64,000 nucleotides of DNA from Stutzerimonas nitrititolerans (GCF_003696285.1 NZ_RFFL01000017.1:1-64000), one strand, 5' to 3'; counted from the stretch's first letter, positions 11,380 through 24,381 are shown. Translations and numbers: made by a program. Notes: generated by a model from the letters alone, not told the origin.

Positions 11380-12975
11380 TTAGTGGAACTGGTTCATGGT
11401 GTTGTCTTTACCGCTTGCCTTCAGAGCCGCTTCGCCAGCGAAGTACTCCTTGTGGTTGTCGCCGATGTCGGAGCCAGCCATGTTCTGGTGCTTGACGCAG
11501 GCGATGCCCTGGCGCAGTTCCTGACGCTGAACGCCCTTGACGTAGGCCAGCATGCCTTCTTCTGCGAAGTACCCTTTGGCCAGGTTGTCGGTCGACAGCG
11601 CAGCGGTGTGGTAGGTCGGCAGGGTGATCAGGTGGTGGAAGATGCCGGCGTGGGCCGAACCGTCCTTCTGGAAGGTGCGGATCTTCTCGTCGGCGACCTG
11701 GGCCAGTTCGGTCTCGTCGTACTCGACGCTCATCAGCTTGGCGCGGTCGTAGGCGGAAACGTCCTTGCCTTCGGCGACGAACGCGTCGAATACCTGCTGA
11801 CGGAAGTTCAGGGTCCAGTTGAAGGACGGACTGTTGTTGTAGACAAGCTTGGCAGTCGGAATCACTTCACGGATGCGGTCGACCATGGCCTTGATCTGGC
11901 CAACGTGCGGCTTCTCGGTTTCGATCCACAGCAGGTCGGCGCCGTTCTGCAGGCTGGTGATGCAGTCCAGCACGCAACGGTCTTCACCGGTGCCCTTGCG
12001 GAACTGGAACAGGTTGGACGGCAGACGCTTGGGACGCAGCAGCTTGCCTTCGCGCTTGATCACGACATCGCCGTTGCCCAGCTCGGCCTCGGTGATTTCT
12101 TCGCAGTCGAGGAAGGAGTTGTACAGGTCACCCAGGTCGCCCGGCTCCTTGGTCACGGCGATCTGCTTGGTCAGGCCGGCACCCAGGGAGTCGGTACGGG
12201 CAACGATCACGCCGTTGTCGATACCCAGCTCGAGGAACGCGTAGCGAACGGCCGCGATCTTGGCGAGGAAGTCGGCGTGAGGAACGGTCACTTTGCCGTC
12301 CTGGTGGCCGCACTGCTTCTCATCGGAAACCTGGTTCTCGATCTGGATGCAGCAGGCACCGGCTTCGATCATGCGCTTGGCCAGCAGATAGGTGGCTTCC
12401 GGGTTGCCGAAACCGGCGTCGATGTCGGCGATGATCGGGACGATGTGGGTTTCGTAGTTGTCGATCTGCGACTGGATCTCGGCGGCCTTGGCTTTGTCGC
12501 CGGCTTCGCGGGCAGCGTCCAGAGCGGTGAACAGCAGGTCCAGCTCGCGGCTGTCGGCCTGGCGCAGGAAGGTGTACAGCTCCTCGATCAGGTCGGAAAC
12601 GGCAGTCTTCTCATGCATCGACTGGTCCGGCAGCGGGCCGAACTCGGAACGCAGGGCGGCGACCATCCAGCCGGAGAGGTAGAGGTAGCGCTTGTTGGTG
12701 GTCTTCAGGTGCTTCTTGATGGAGATCAGCTTCTGCTGACCGATGAAGCCATGCCAGCAACCCAGCGACTGCGTGTAAACGGACGAGTCGGCGTCGTACT
12801 CGGCCATGTCCTTGCGCATGATGTCGGCGGTGTACTGAGCGATTTCCAGACCGGTCTTGAAGCGGTTCTGAGCGCGCATGCGAGCCACGGACTCAGGGTT
12901 GATAGCGCTCCAGCTGCTTCCAGCTACTTCTTTCAGAGCGGCAACGGCCTTGATGTCGTTTTGATAAGCGGACAT
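11380..12975 (-). CDS. aceA: isocitrate lyase
   Basis: 531 residues, the longer isocitrate lyase type found in Pseudomonas. It cleaves isocitrate to succinate and glyoxylate, opening the glyoxylate shunt. The catalytic loop KQCGHQDGKV (Cys between Gln and Gly), the metal-site region IADIDAGFGNPEATYLLAKRM, and NNSPSFNWTLNF are all visible. The start at 12975 (MSAYQNDIKAV) is preceded by AAAGGATTG; an upstream in-frame extension has no ribosome site. A strong terminator follows. A sigma70-like promoter about 400 bp upstream and a palindrome next to it suggest control through a long leader. Confidence 0.96.
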   Translation of the reverse strand: MSAYQNDIKAVAALKEVAGSSWSAINPESVARMRAQNRFKTGLEIAQYTADIMRKDMAEYDADSSVYTQSLGCWHGFIGQQKLISIKKHLKTTNKRYLYLSGWMVAALRSEFGPLPDQSMHEKTAVSDLIEELYTFLRQADSRELDLLFTALDAAREAGDKAKAAEIQSQIDNYETHIVPIIADIDAGFGNPEATYLLAKRMIEAGACCIQIENQVSDEKQCGHQDGKVTVPHADFLAKIAAVRYAFLELGIDNGVIVARTDSLGAGLTKQIAVTKEPGDLGDLYNSFLDCEEITEAELGNGDVVIKREGKLLRPKRLPSNLFQFRKGTGEDRCVLDCITSLQNGADLLWIETEKPHVGQIKAMVDRIREVIPTAKLVYNNSPSFNWTLNFRQQVFDAFVAEGKDVSAYDRAKLMSVEYDETELAQVADEKIRTFQKDGSAHAGIFHHLITLPTYHTAALSTDNLAKGYFAEEGMLAYVKGVQRQELRQGIACVKHQNMAGSDIGDNHKEYFAGEAALKASGKDNTMNQFH

Positions 12976-13388
12976 GGTCAATCCTTTCAAAGAAATTCGT
13001 GTTTGGTTGAGCACCGACTTTCCCACCGAAACCTACGTGCTAGCGCTGATCAGCGAGGCAACACGCGGCAGAGCGTCGAAATACCGACCGGGACGAGGAT
13101 TGAACCAAGGAGAGGAGGGGTGTGCAGTTACGACCGCAAGAGGCCGGCCAGCTGCGGAATGATCGTGGGCATTCCGGCACACAGCGACACGGGGTCGTTG
13201 AGTGACTCAGCAGTACTGACGTCTCGAGCTGATACGTTAATCGCTTCCCCGTCCCTCGGGACGACTCGTTCCAGTCGCAACCTCGTCAGTCCGCCTTGTG
13301 GGCAGTACAGTCACGGATCGGCTCTGCTGGTTGGCTGAGCGCGTTCCGGAGACCCTTGCCAGGGCCCCTGGTTAGCGGGAGCGAGGCA
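12976..13388 (-). other. long 5' leader region of aceA, no gene seen
   Basis: If the promoter at 13389-13417 is used, about 400 nt of untranslated leader precede aceA. No convincing small gene was found; a 12-bp palindrome CGCTGATCAGCG lies near 13045-13060. No known riboswitch was recognised. Confidence 0.4.
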
Positions 13389-13417
13389 ATCATGCTCCGC
13401 CAAAAAAGGTTCGTCAA
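13389..13417 (-). promoter_or_regulatory. sigma70-like promoter for aceA
   Basis: On the minus strand TTGACG (13417-13412) and CATGAT (13394-13389) are separated by 17 bases, close to the TTGACA/TATAAT consensus. It points toward aceA. Confidence 0.55.
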
Positions 13418-13423
13418 TCGTTT

Positions 13424-13449
13424 TGTAGTGATTTTTTTAAGGCACTACA
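13424..13449. promoter_or_regulatory. palindromic operator candidate TGTAGTG-N12-CACTACA (RccR-like)
   Basis: Perfect 7-bp arms flank 12 AT-rich bases and lie just upstream of the aceA -35 element. From memory, the carbon regulator RccR (RpiR family), which controls aceA in Pseudomonas, recognises TGTAGT...ACTACA-type dyads; the match is to that recalled motif and not verified. The site sits between the secretin-like gene end and the aceA promoter. Confidence 0.55.
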
Positions 13450-13483
13450 TTTTTCGGAAGATTGCCGGAAACGGGAAGTTCGG

Positions 13484-14293
13484 TCAGTCCAGCGTGTCCA
13501 CTTTGATTCGCAGCGACAGGTCCTGACGACCTTCCGTGGTGTGGCGGCGAAGCAGGCCGCTCTCGCTGGAAGCGCTGTTCTCGTCGATGCCGCCGAGCGG
13601 AATCCATTCGCCGAGTCTGCCGCTGACGCGGGTGTCGGTCGTTTGGACGTTGATGATATCGGGGCGGATTCGCTCGACGCGGTCGTTCTGGCTGCTGATC
13701 GTCACGTGAACCCTGTCGCCGGCGACTGTCGCGGTTGCGTAGAAGCCGCGCATCACGTTCTGGTACTGGGTCTGCTGATAGGGCTGGCCATAGCCATCGG
13801 TGCCGGTCGTGGTGAGGGGGATGCTCTGCCCGATCTGGATCAGGGCGGGGTAGCCCTCGGTTGCCTGGACCTGCTGGGTGCCGCCTCCCAGATCCTGGGT
13901 GCTGCGTCGAATGATGCGAACCTGGTCGCGTCCCCTGACTTCGCCCCGGCCTGCCTCGATCTCGACGTTGCCGATATTGGCCGAGCCGTCGACCCGGTAG
14001 CCGCGATCCGCTGAGCTCGCCGAGTTGCGGGTGTCGACGCTGATCAGCAGACGCTTGGGTTCGCTGTCCAGCTGGCCGAGTACACCGCGTAGCTCGTCGA
14101 TCACCGCCGGAGGTGCATTGACGATCAGCTGGCTGCCGTAAGCGTTCACCTTGCCCTGATCGCCGACGACCGACTGCGCGATGGGAAGCACGTCTTCGGC
14201 CATGCGGTAATTCATCTGGATGATTTCGGTGGCGGCGAAGAGGGGAAGGCTGATCAGGCAAACCAGGCCGGCGAGAATACGGCGTAGCGTCAT
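13484..14293 (-). CDS. secreted secretin-like protein (N-domain plus reduced secretin domain)
   Basis: 269 residues. An N-terminal signal peptide (MTLRRILAGLVCLISLPLFA) implies export. The next 60 residues resemble a secretin N1/NolW-like module (VNAYGSQLIVNAPPAVIDEL). The second half holds secretin-like elements: GYPALIQIGQSIPL, which resembles the strand before the membrane pore, and LGEWIPLGGI, like the end of the secretin beta-domain. It is much shorter than true secretins such as GspD or PilQ, so an assembled pore is doubtful. Its ATG overlaps the stop of the upstream gene by 4 bases, implying translational coupling. No specific function can be assigned. Confidence 0.7.
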   Translation of the reverse strand: MTLRRILAGLVCLISLPLFAATEIIQMNYRMAEDVLPIAQSVVGDQGKVNAYGSQLIVNAPPAVIDELRGVLGQLDSEPKRLLISVDTRNSASSADRGYRVDGSANIGNVEIEAGRGEVRGRDQVRIIRRSTQDLGGGTQQVQATEGYPALIQIGQSIPLTTTGTDGYGQPYQQTQYQNVMRGFYATATVAGDRVHVTISSQNDRVERIRPDIINVQTTDTRVSGRLGEWIPLGGIDENSASSESGLLRRHTTEGRQDLSLRIKVDTLD

Positions 14294-14913
14294 GGCAGGA
14301 AGCTCCGCAGATCGGGGTCGGAAAGACTGTGGTCCCAAGCTTGATCGAACTGTGACTGCCGGAGGCGCGCTTTGCCGGGATCGTTGTGCAGAGCATAGCC
14401 GGTCTGCTGATCGACCTTCGACCGTACCATCAGGCTGTGGCCATCGACGACGAGGAATGCGCAGTCTTCGTTGGGGTACTCGGGGTTCAGTTTGCGAATA
14501 TGCAGCCTGCTGGTCAGGCGGCGCGCCAGCGCCAGCAGCAGGTGGCCCTCACGGACCGCCGACCCGGCGTCGCGTACCAGCACCCGCAGCCGGTTGCGCG
14601 GGTGTGCCAGCAGGAAACGACTGCAAACCTGTTGGATAGCGCTGTTGTTGTACAGCCAGCGCTCGAGGTCCGGGCTGTAGAGGCAGATGTCGCGGTTTGC
14701 GCCCTGAAACAGCGCGAGTGCATGTGCTCGTGCTTCTTCGGGGGAGGTGAAGTGCTGGAGTGCCCTGCCTTGCGCGATGGCGACCGCCGGCCGAGGCTCT
14801 TTGGCTGGAAGTTCGGTGTCGGGGTTGTGCACGGAGAAACGCCCCGGTGAGTCGAATTCGATAGCCGGCAAATCGGCTGATGCGTTCGAATCGTTCGGGG
14901 CGTCGCGCTGCAT
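14290..14913 (-). CDS. conserved hypothetical protein, function unknown
   Basis: 207 residues, soluble, no signal peptide. Residues about 45-200 form one domain with stretches DICLYSPDLERWLYNN, NRLRVLVRDAGSAVREGHLL and LVVDGHSLMVRSKVD, which resemble a phospholipase-D-like fold without a visible HKD motif. I recall homologues annotated only as a domain of unknown function. It lies 6 bp after the GNAT gene and overlaps the secretin-like gene by ATGA, so the three are probably co-translated. Confidence 0.7.
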   Translation of the reverse strand: MQRDAPNDSNASADLPAIEFDSPGRFSVHNPDTELPAKEPRPAVAIAQGRALQHFTSPEEARAHALALFQGANRDICLYSPDLERWLYNNSAIQQVCSRFLLAHPRNRLRVLVRDAGSAVREGHLLLALARRLTSRLHIRKLNPEYPNEDCAFLVVDGHSLMVRSKVDQQTGYALHNDPGKARLRQSQFDQAWDHSLSDPDLRSFLP

Positions 14914-14919
14914 GACTGC

Positions 14920-15345
14920 TCAGTGGCTCTTGCGCAGCATGTCGACGTGGGGGATGCCGGCTTCGAGGAACTCGTCGCTGACCACGGTGAATCCCAGTCG
15001 CTCGTAGAACGAGGTGGCATGAACCTGGGCGGTGAGCTTCTGCTCCGTGAGCCCGCGGCGCTCGGCCTCGGCGATCACGGCCTGCATCAGTGCACCGCCG
15101 ACATTCATGCCGCGCCAGTCGCGCAGCACCGACACGCGACCGATCTGGCCGTCGGCCAGCAACCGTGCGGTACCGATCGGATAACCGCTTTCCAGCGCGA
15201 GGAAATGCACGGCTTCGGCGTCGTCGGAATCCCATTCCAGTTCTGGCGAAACGGACTGCTCGGCGATGAAGACTGCTTCCCGGATACGTCGCAGATCGGC
15301 ATTGTCCTGCTGCCAGTCGGCGAGGCGTACTTGTATCTCACTCAT
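14920..15345 (-). CDS. GNAT-family N-acetyltransferase
   Basis: 141 residues with the GNAT fold: substrate-binding strand EAVHFLALESGYPIGTARLL, acetyl-CoA pyrophosphate loop VLRDWRGMNVGGALMQAVI, and the final SFYERLGFTVVSDEF motif. This resembles the ElaA/YjdJ-like small acetyltransferases; the acceptor is unknown. The start at 15345 (MSEIQVRL) overlaps the roxA end by 8 bases. Confidence 0.85.
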   Translation of the reverse strand: MSEIQVRLADWQQDNADLRRIREAVFIAEQSVSPELEWDSDDAEAVHFLALESGYPIGTARLLADGQIGRVSVLRDWRGMNVGGALMQAVIAEAERRGLTEQKLTAQVHATSFYERLGFTVVSDEFLEAGIPHVDMLRKSH

Positions 15346-16504
15346 CAGCGAACTCCAGACTTCCCTGCTTGACCAGTTGCCACAGAAGATTACGCCCATC
15401 CTCGTCGTTCAGCCATTGGCTGAGGTTCTCGACATGCAGGGCTTCGGCGGAGCAAATCAGTTTCAGTAGCGGTTGAAGATGCGCCGGGAGCAGGCGGCTC
15501 TGGCCACTGGCGAACAGCAGCAGGCCGATGTCCACCTCGCTCCAGGCCAGGCGTGCCGCTGGATTGCGCACCAGCACGGCGCCGTCTTCCAGTGCCGAGA
15601 GCAGCTCGTCCGAATCGATCTCCGGACCTTCGACCCGCTCCGGATAGCGCGGCTCGGTCATGAACTGGCCGAACCAGGTGAGCAACAGGCGCTCGTCACC
15701 CATATGCTCGTCCAGCAGCGCTCTCAGTCGCTTCAGCGCATCGCTCTGGATCTGATGGGGATCCTCGGCTGGCTGCAGGTCGGCGTCGCTGTAGCGCTCC
15801 TCGTCAGGCAGAAATTGAGCGAGGAAATCGGTGAAATGGGTCAGTACTTCTGCTGCGCTCGGCGCGCGGAAGCCGACCGAATAGGTCATGCAGGCGTCTT
15901 CGGCGGTGCCGAAATGGGCCAGGCGCGGCGGCAGATAAAGCATGTCGCCCGGTTCCAGAACCCATTCGTCGGTGCCCTGGAAGTCGGCCAGGATACGCAG
16001 GTCGCCGTGCTCCAGCAGCGGGCTTTCACTGTCGCACATCTGGCCGATGCGCCAGCGACGCTGGCCATGGGCCTGCAGCAGAAATACATCGTAGTTGTCG
16101 AAATGCGGGCCGACGCCACCACCCGGCGCGGCGTAGCTGATCATCACGTCGTCGATGCGCCAGTTCGGCAGGAAACGGAAGTGCTGGAGCAGCTCGGCGA
16201 CTTCCGGGACCAGTTGATCCACGGCTTGCACCAGCAAGGTCCAGTCACGTTCCGGCAGCTGCTGGTAGATGTCTTCGGCGAAAGGACCGCGACGCAGTTC
16301 CCAGGGGCTGTCGCCATGCTCGATGACCAGACGGGATTCGACTTCCTCTTCGAGCGAAAGGCCAGCCAGTTCGTCCGGGGAAAGAGGGTTCTGGAAATCC
16401 GGAATGGCCTGGCGAATCAGCAGCGGTTTCTTCTGCCAGTAGTCGCGCAGGAATTCCCGGGCGCTGATGCCGCCCAGAATTTGCAGTGGAATATCAGAGG
16501 TCAT
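15338..16504 (-). CDS. roxA: 50S ribosomal protein L16 arginine hydroxylase (cupin/JmjC, YcfD/RoxA family)
   Basis: 388 residues. The cupin core carries the 2-oxoglutarate oxygenase iron triad: His134 and Asp136 in VGPHFDNYDVFLL and His197 in LPPRLAHFGT. The E. coli family member hydroxylates an arginine in ribosomal protein L16. The C-terminal winged-helix part (after residue 270) matches the ROX architecture. The start at 16504 (MTSDIPLQILGG) was chosen because the family begins here. It leads the overlapping roxA-GNAT-unknown-secretin-like cluster and lies downstream of purB past a terminator. Confidence 0.88.
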   Translation of the reverse strand: MTSDIPLQILGGISAREFLRDYWQKKPLLIRQAIPDFQNPLSPDELAGLSLEEEVESRLVIEHGDSPWELRRGPFAEDIYQQLPERDWTLLVQAVDQLVPEVAELLQHFRFLPNWRIDDVMISYAAPGGGVGPHFDNYDVFLLQAHGQRRWRIGQMCDSESPLLEHGDLRILADFQGTDEWVLEPGDMLYLPPRLAHFGTAEDACMTYSVGFRAPSAAEVLTHFTDFLAQFLPDEERYSDADLQPAEDPHQIQSDALKRLRALLDEHMGDERLLLTWFGQFMTEPRYPERVEGPEIDSDELLSALEDGAVLVRNPAARLAWSEVDIGLLLFASGQSRLLPAHLQPLLKLICSAEALHVENLSQWLNDEDGRNLLWQLVKQGSLEFADE

Positions 16505-16539
16505 GCCTAACACCTTGCTCTGCGGGCAGAGCTGCAAAT

Positions 16540-16563
16540 AAAAACGCCCGGCACGGCCGGGCG
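16540..16563 (-). terminator. rho-independent terminator of purB
   Basis: On the minus strand CGCCCGGC, a 3-base loop and its complement are followed by a T-tract (TTTTTATTT). It lies 18 bp past the purB stop and 36 bp upstream of the roxA start. Confidence 0.85.
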
Positions 16564-16580
16564 TGTGCAGTTGAAATCGT

Positions 16581-19872
<3,292 letters not shown>

Positions 19873-19933
19873 TCGGGGGTAGCGGTAAAAGGGCAGGATT
19901 CTAACAGGTTAGGGGCTGAACGCTCTCAGCTTG

Positions 19934-20374
19934 TTAGTCCCGTATCACTTCCAGGCCATGCAAGGGCCCGTTCAGGTAGTCGTCTATGCAGCGAGGCACC
20001 AGTTCGCTGCGCCAGCGCTGCGGCTGAGCCGCCAGCTCGTCACGGCTCAGCCAGAGGGTGCCGGCAATATCGGTATCGAGGCTGCGATCGGCGTGATGGC
20101 GCAGAGGCTTGGCGGCGAAGCAGACCCGCTGATAGGTCACTCCGTTGCTCGGCGCGGTGTACAGGTAGATGCCCACGACGCCGGTGAGCTCCACGTCCCA
20201 GCCGGTTTCCTCCAGCGTTTCCCGCAGGGCGGCCTGGCGCAGGCTTTCATTCGCTTCCAGGTGCCCGGCGGGCTGATTGAGCACCAGGCGATCCTGCTTG
20301 AGCTCTTCGACCAGCAGAAAACGCCCCTGGTCTTCGATGATCGTCGCGACGGTGATGTGAGGTTGCCAGGTCAT
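19934..20374 (-). CDS. Nudix hydrolase, NudJ-like
   Basis: 146 residues with a complete Nudix box GX5EX7REUXEEXGU beginning GHLEANESL and ending LEETGW. Its position next to mnmA and its sequence resemble NudJ, a thiamin- and nucleoside-pyrophosphatase. It lies 61 bp upstream of mnmA in the same direction and may be cotranscribed. Confidence 0.88.
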   Translation of the reverse strand: MTWQPHITVATIIEDQGRFLLVEELKQDRLVLNQPAGHLEANESLRQAALRETLEETGWDVELTGVVGIYLYTAPSNGVTYQRVCFAAKPLRHHADRSLDTDIAGTLWLSRDELAAQPQRWRSELVPRCIDDYLNGPLHGLEVIRD

Positions 20375-20422
20375 ATCGATTCGCTCGTGTCCTGATTGAT
20401 GTTGTTCATGGTCGGCGCCATA

Positions 20423-20457
20423 AGCAGAAACCCCGGCGCGGGGCCGGGGTTTCTGCT
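20423..20457. terminator. 15-bp hairpin after idh
   Basis: AGCAGAAACCCCGGC and its complement flank a 5-base GC loop. It lies just past the idh stop; T-rich bases are within the stem. Likely ends idh transcription before the Nudix gene. Confidence 0.65.
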
Positions 20458-20484
20458 GTTTCCAGGCGCGAACCTTGGCAGGCG

Positions 20485-22710
20485 TTAGGCCATCGCAGCA
20501 AGTGCCGCGTTGAAGGTCTGGCTTGGACGCATGACCTGGCTGGTCAGTTCGGGGTTGGAGCGATAGTAACCACCGATATCCACGGCCTTGCCCTGGGTAT
20601 TGTTGAGTTCCGCGACGATGGCGGCCTCGTTTTCGGTCAGGGTTTTCGCCAGCGGAGCGAAGCGGGCCTGCAGTTCGAGGTCCTCGGTCTGCGCCGCAAG
20701 TTCCTGTGCCCAGTACAGCGCCAGGTAGAAGTGGCTGCCGCGGTTGTCCAGCTCACCGGTCTTGCGCGACGGCGACTTGTTGCTGTCGAGCAGCTTGCCG
20801 GTGGCGGCGTCGAGTGCCTTGCCCAGCAGCTTGGCTTTCTGGTTGCCGGTCTTGATACCGGTTTCCTCGAAAGACACGGCCAGTGCGAGGAATTCGCCCA
20901 GCGAATCCCAGCGCAGGTGGTTCTCTTCGATCAGCTGCTGCACGTGCTTCGGAGCCGAGCCGCCGGCACCGGTTTCGTACATGCCGCCGCCGGCCATCAG
21001 CGGAACGATGGACAGCATCTTGGCCGAAGTGCCCAGCTCCATGATCGGGAACAGGTCGGTCAGGTAGTCGCGCAGTACGTTGCCGGTTACCGAGATGGTG
21101 TCCTGGCCGCGAATCATGCGCTCCATGCTGACGCGGATGGCTTCGTTGTAGCCCATGATGCGGATGTCCAGGCCGCTCAGGTCGTGCTCCTGCAGGTAGG
21201 CCTCGACCTTTTTGCACAGCTCGCGATCGTGGGCGCGCTCGGGATCCAGCCAGAAGATCGCCGGGGTGTCGGACTGACGGGCACGGGTGACGGCCAGCTT
21301 GACCCAGTCGCGGATCGGCGCGTCCTTGGTCTGGCACGCACGCCAGATGTCGCCTTTCTCGACTTCGTGCTGCATCAGCACGGTGCCGTCGGCCAGCACG
21401 ACGCGCATGGTGCCGTCGGCGGTCATTTCGAAGGTCTTGTCGTGGGAGCCGTACTCTTCAGCCTTCTGCGCCATCAGGCCGACGTTCGGTACGCTGCCCA
21501 TGGTGGTTGGGTCGAAGGCGCCGTTGGTCTTGCAGAAGTTGATCATCTCCTGGTAGATGCGGGCGTAGGTGCTTTCCGGCATCACCGCCTTGGTGTCCTT
21601 CAGCTTGCCGTCCTTGCCCCACATCTGGCCGGAGCTGCGGATCATCGCCGGCATCGAGGCGTCGACGATCACGTCGCTGGGGATGTGCAGGTTGGTGATG
21701 CCCTTGACCGAGTCGACCATCGCCATTTCCGGGCGGCCGGCGTAGCAGGCGTGGATGTCGTCGAGGATTTCTTCCTGCTGCGAGGCGGGCAGGGACTTGA
21801 TCTTGTCGTAGACGCTGCTGATGCCGTTGTTCGGGTTGACGCCCAGTTCGTCGAACAGCTTGCCGTACTTGTCGAACACGTCCTTGTAGTAGACGCTGAC
21901 GGCGTGGCCGAAAACGATCGGGTGGGAGATCTTCATCATGGTCGCCTTGACGTGCAGGGACCACATGACGCCCGTTTCCTTGCAGTCCTGCAGAGTCTTC
22001 TCGAAGAACTCACGCAGCTTCTTGCAGCTCATGAACATGCTGTCAAGGACTTCGCCTTCCTGCAGCGACAGCTGTTTCTTGACCTCAACCTGGCCATCCT
22101 TGCCGACGAACTCGAGGCGCACATCACCGGCCTTGGCCATGGTGACGGACTGTTCGCTGGAGAAGAAATCGCCGCCGCGCATGTAGTCGGCGTGAGACTG
22201 CGACGCCATGCTCCACTTGCCCATCGAGTGCGGGTGCTTGCGTGCGTAGGCCTTGACTGCCGCCGGGGCGCGACGGTCGGAGTTGCCTTCGCGCAGAACG
22301 GGGTTCACCGCGCTGCCCAGCACCTTGCCATAGCGGGCACGCACTTCTTTTTCCGCATCGGTCTGCGGGTCTTCGGGGTAGTTGGGAATGTCGTAGCCCA
22401 GAGCCTGCAGCTCGGCGATGGCAGCCTTGAGCTGCGGTACCGAGGCGCTGATGTTGGGCAGCTTGATGATGTTGGCTTCGGGCGAGGTGGCCAGTTCGGC
22501 GAGCTTGGCAAGATCGTCCTCGACGCGCTTGTCGGCACCCAGTTGATCGGCAAAGCTTGCGAGGATGCGCCCGGCAAGAGAGATGTCGCGTGTTTCGACG
22601 TCGATGTCAGCGGTGGCTGCGAAGGTTTCCACGATGGGAAGCAGCGAGTAGGTAGCGAGTGCTGGTGCTTCGTCGGTGAAGGTGTAGATGATTTTCGAAC
22701 GGGTGGGCAT
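20485..22710 (-). CDS. idh: NADP-dependent isocitrate dehydrogenase, monomeric type
   Basis: 741 residues, the standard size for the monomeric family, which is unrelated in sequence length to the dimeric enzyme. It oxidises isocitrate to 2-oxoglutarate with NADP. Visible conserved regions include [57 protein letters not shown] and [15 protein letters not shown]. The start at 22710 ([16 protein letters not shown]) is the family start. It is divergent from icd with 360 bp between, so both isozymes share one control region. Confidence 0.97.
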   Translation of the reverse strand: MPTRSKIIYTFTDEAPALATYSLLPIVETFAATADIDVETRDISLAGRILASFADQLGADKRVEDDLAKLAELATSPEANIIKLPNISASVPQLKAAIAELQALGYDIPNYPEDPQTDAEKEVRARYGKVLGSAVNPVLREGNSDRRAPAAVKAYARKHPHSMGKWSMASQSHADYMRGGDFFSSEQSVTMAKAGDVRLEFVGKDGQVEVKKQLSLQEGEVLDSMFMSCKKLREFFEKTLQDCKETGVMWSLHVKATMMKISHPIVFGHAVSVYYKDVFDKYGKLFDELGVNPNNGISSVYDKIKSLPASQQEEILDDIHACYAGRPEMAMVDSVKGITNLHIPSDVIVDASMPAMIRSSGQMWGKDGKLKDTKAVMPESTYARIYQEMINFCKTNGAFDPTTMGSVPNVGLMAQKAEEYGSHDKTFEMTADGTMRVVLADGTVLMQHEVEKGDIWRACQTKDAPIRDWVKLAVTRARQSDTPAIFWLDPERAHDRELCKKVEAYLQEHDLSGLDIRIMGYNEAIRVSMERMIRGQDTISVTGNVLRDYLTDLFPIMELGTSAKMLSIVPLMAGGGMYETGAGGSAPKHVQQLIEENHLRWDSLGEFLALAVSFEETGIKTGNQKAKLLGKALDAATGKLLDSNKSPSRKTGELDNRGSHFYLALYWAQELAAQTEDLELQARFAPLAKTLTENEAAIVAELNNTQGKAVDIGGYYRSNPELTSQVMRPSQTFNAALAAMA

Positions 22711-23070
22711 TGGCAATACTCTCTTCTTGCAGGGCGTGCACTGAATCGCTCGATGTGCGCGGGTAGACGCTCCGGCTCTTCGTTTCGTCGGGCCGGAAAT
22801 CGAGGATTCGCCGCGATGATATTTGGTGCACCAATAGAGTGTTGAGCAGTTGAGCCGCAAACTGTGGTAATAGCTCGGCGGCTTTCAAGAAGCGCAAGGT
22901 TGCTTGCAACAGGCTCGCCTCTTATGACTCGTTAGTCACCTAAGGAGTATACCACCGCGCCCAGCCGTCTGAGTGCGCTCGTGGCATAGACGAACGAACA
23001 TATGGTTCCACCCGTTTCCCTGAGTTACCCTTCCTGAACGACCACTGTTCAACCACAGACGGAGTCAAGC
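22711..23070. promoter_or_regulatory. idh-icd divergent control region with a 12-bp palindrome
   Basis: No gene is seen in these 360 bases. TTGGTGCACCAA at 22823-22834 is a perfect 12-bp palindrome about 115 bp upstream of idh and 240 bp upstream of icd, well placed for a regulator. No known consensus was matched with confidence. Confidence 0.45.
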
Positions 23071-24327
23071 ATGGGATACCAAAAGATCCAGGTGCCAGCC
23101 GGCGGTGACAAAATCACCGTCAATGCCGATCACACCCTGAATGTTCCGGATAACCCGATCATCCCTTATATAGAAGGGGATGGTATTGGCGTCGACATCA
23201 GTCCGGTGATGATCAAGGTCGTCGATGCGGCTGTCGACAAAGCCTATGGTGGCAAGCGCAAGATCGCCTGGATGGAAATCTACGCTGGCGAGAAGGCGAC
23301 TCAGGTTTACGATCAGGACACCTGGCTGCCGAAGGAAACGCTGGAAGTCGTGCGCGACTATGTCGTTTCCATCAAGGGTCCTCTGACCACTCCGGTCGGT
23401 GGTGGTATCCGCTCTCTCAACGTCGCCCTGCGTCAGGAACTGGACCTGTACGTCTGCCAGCGTCCGGTTCGCTGGTTCACTGGTGTGCCGAGCCCTGTGA
23501 AGAAGCCGGCCGATGTCGATATGGTGATTTTCCGCGAGAACTCGGAGGACATCTATGCCGGCGTCGAATGGAAAGCCGGCTCTCCGGAAGCGGAAAAGGT
23601 CATCAAGTTCCTCACTGAGGAAATGGGCGTCAAGAAGATCCGCTTCACAGAAAACTGCGGCATCGGCATCAAGCCGGTTTCGCTGGAGGGCACCAAGCGC
23701 CTGGTTCGCAAGGCGCTCCAGTATGCGGTGGACAATGATCGAAGCTCCGTGACCTTCGTTCACAAGGGCAACATCATGAAGTTCACCGAGGGTGCCTTCA
23801 AGGAGTGGGGTTACGAAGTGGCACGCGACGAATTCGGCGCGCAGTTGCTCGATGGTGGCCCCTGGATGCAGTTCAAGAACCCCAACACGGGCAAGAATAT
23901 CGTCGTCAAGGATGCTATCGCCGATGCCATGCTGCAGCAGATCCTGCTACGGCCAGCCGAGTACGACGTGATCGCTACCCTGAACCTCAACGGTGATTAC
24001 CTTTCCGATGCCCTGGCGGCTGAGGTGGGTGGTATCGGGATCGCGCCGGGCGCCAATCTGTCCGATACGGTCGCCATGTTCGAGGCGACCCATGGCACGG
24101 CACCGAAATACGCCGGCCAGGACAAGGTCAATCCGGGCTCGCTGATTCTTTCAGCCGAGATGATGCTGCGTCACATGGGGTGGGTCGAAGCGGCTGACCT
24201 GATCATCAAGGCAACCGAAGGCGCCATTGCTGCCAAGACGGTGACCTACGACTTCGAGCGTCTGATGGATGGCGCAAAGCTGATGTCGTGCTCCGGGTTT
24301 GGCGATGCCATGATTTCCCATATGTGA
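23071..24327 (+). CDS. icd: NADP-dependent isocitrate dehydrogenase, dimeric type
   Basis: 418 residues, closely like E. coli Icd. It oxidises isocitrate to 2-oxoglutarate. The regulatory serine lies in [15 protein letters not shown], the site phosphorylated by AceK in enterics; cofactor and substrate residues are in [14 protein letters not shown] and [18 protein letters not shown]. The ATG at 23071 follows GGAGTCAAGC. It converges on cspD through a shared terminator. Confidence 0.97.
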   Translation: MGYQKIQVPAGGDKITVNADHTLNVPDNPIIPYIEGDGIGVDISPVMIKVVDAAVDKAYGGKRKIAWMEIYAGEKATQVYDQDTWLPKETLEVVRDYVVSIKGPLTTPVGGGIRSLNVALRQELDLYVCQRPVRWFTGVPSPVKKPADVDMVIFRENSEDIYAGVEWKAGSPEAEKVIKFLTEEMGVKKIRFTENCGIGIKPVSLEGTKRLVRKALQYAVDNDRSSVTFVHKGNIMKFTEGAFKEWGYEVARDEFGAQLLDGGPWMQFKNPNTGKNIVVKDAIADAMLQQILLRPAEYDVIATLNLNGDYLSDALAAEVGGIGIAPGANLSDTVAMFEATHGTAPKYAGQDKVNPGSLILSAEMMLRHMGWVEAADLIIKATEGAIAAKTVTYDFERLMDGAKLMSCSGFGDAMISHM

Positions 24328-24341
24328 TTCAGGGAAATGAC

Positions 24342-24370
24342 AAAAAGGCCGATCGATGATCGGCCTTTTT
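24342..24370. terminator. bidirectional terminator between icd and cspD
   Basis: AAAAAGGCCGATC, a 3-base loop and the exact complement GATCGGCCTTTTT form a 13-bp stem with A/T tracts at both ends, serving the two convergent genes. Confidence 0.9.
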
Positions 24371-24381
24371 GTTATGGAGAG

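Noticed and set aside
11383-13338. Very long open frame opposite aceA (651 codons)
   Set aside because: It is the antisense shadow of aceA in GC-rich DNA; composition is unlike a real protein and the aceA frame is unambiguous.
20731-22845. Long open frame opposite idh (704 codons)
   Set aside because: Antisense shadow of monomeric isocitrate dehydrogenase; no domain or ribosome site.
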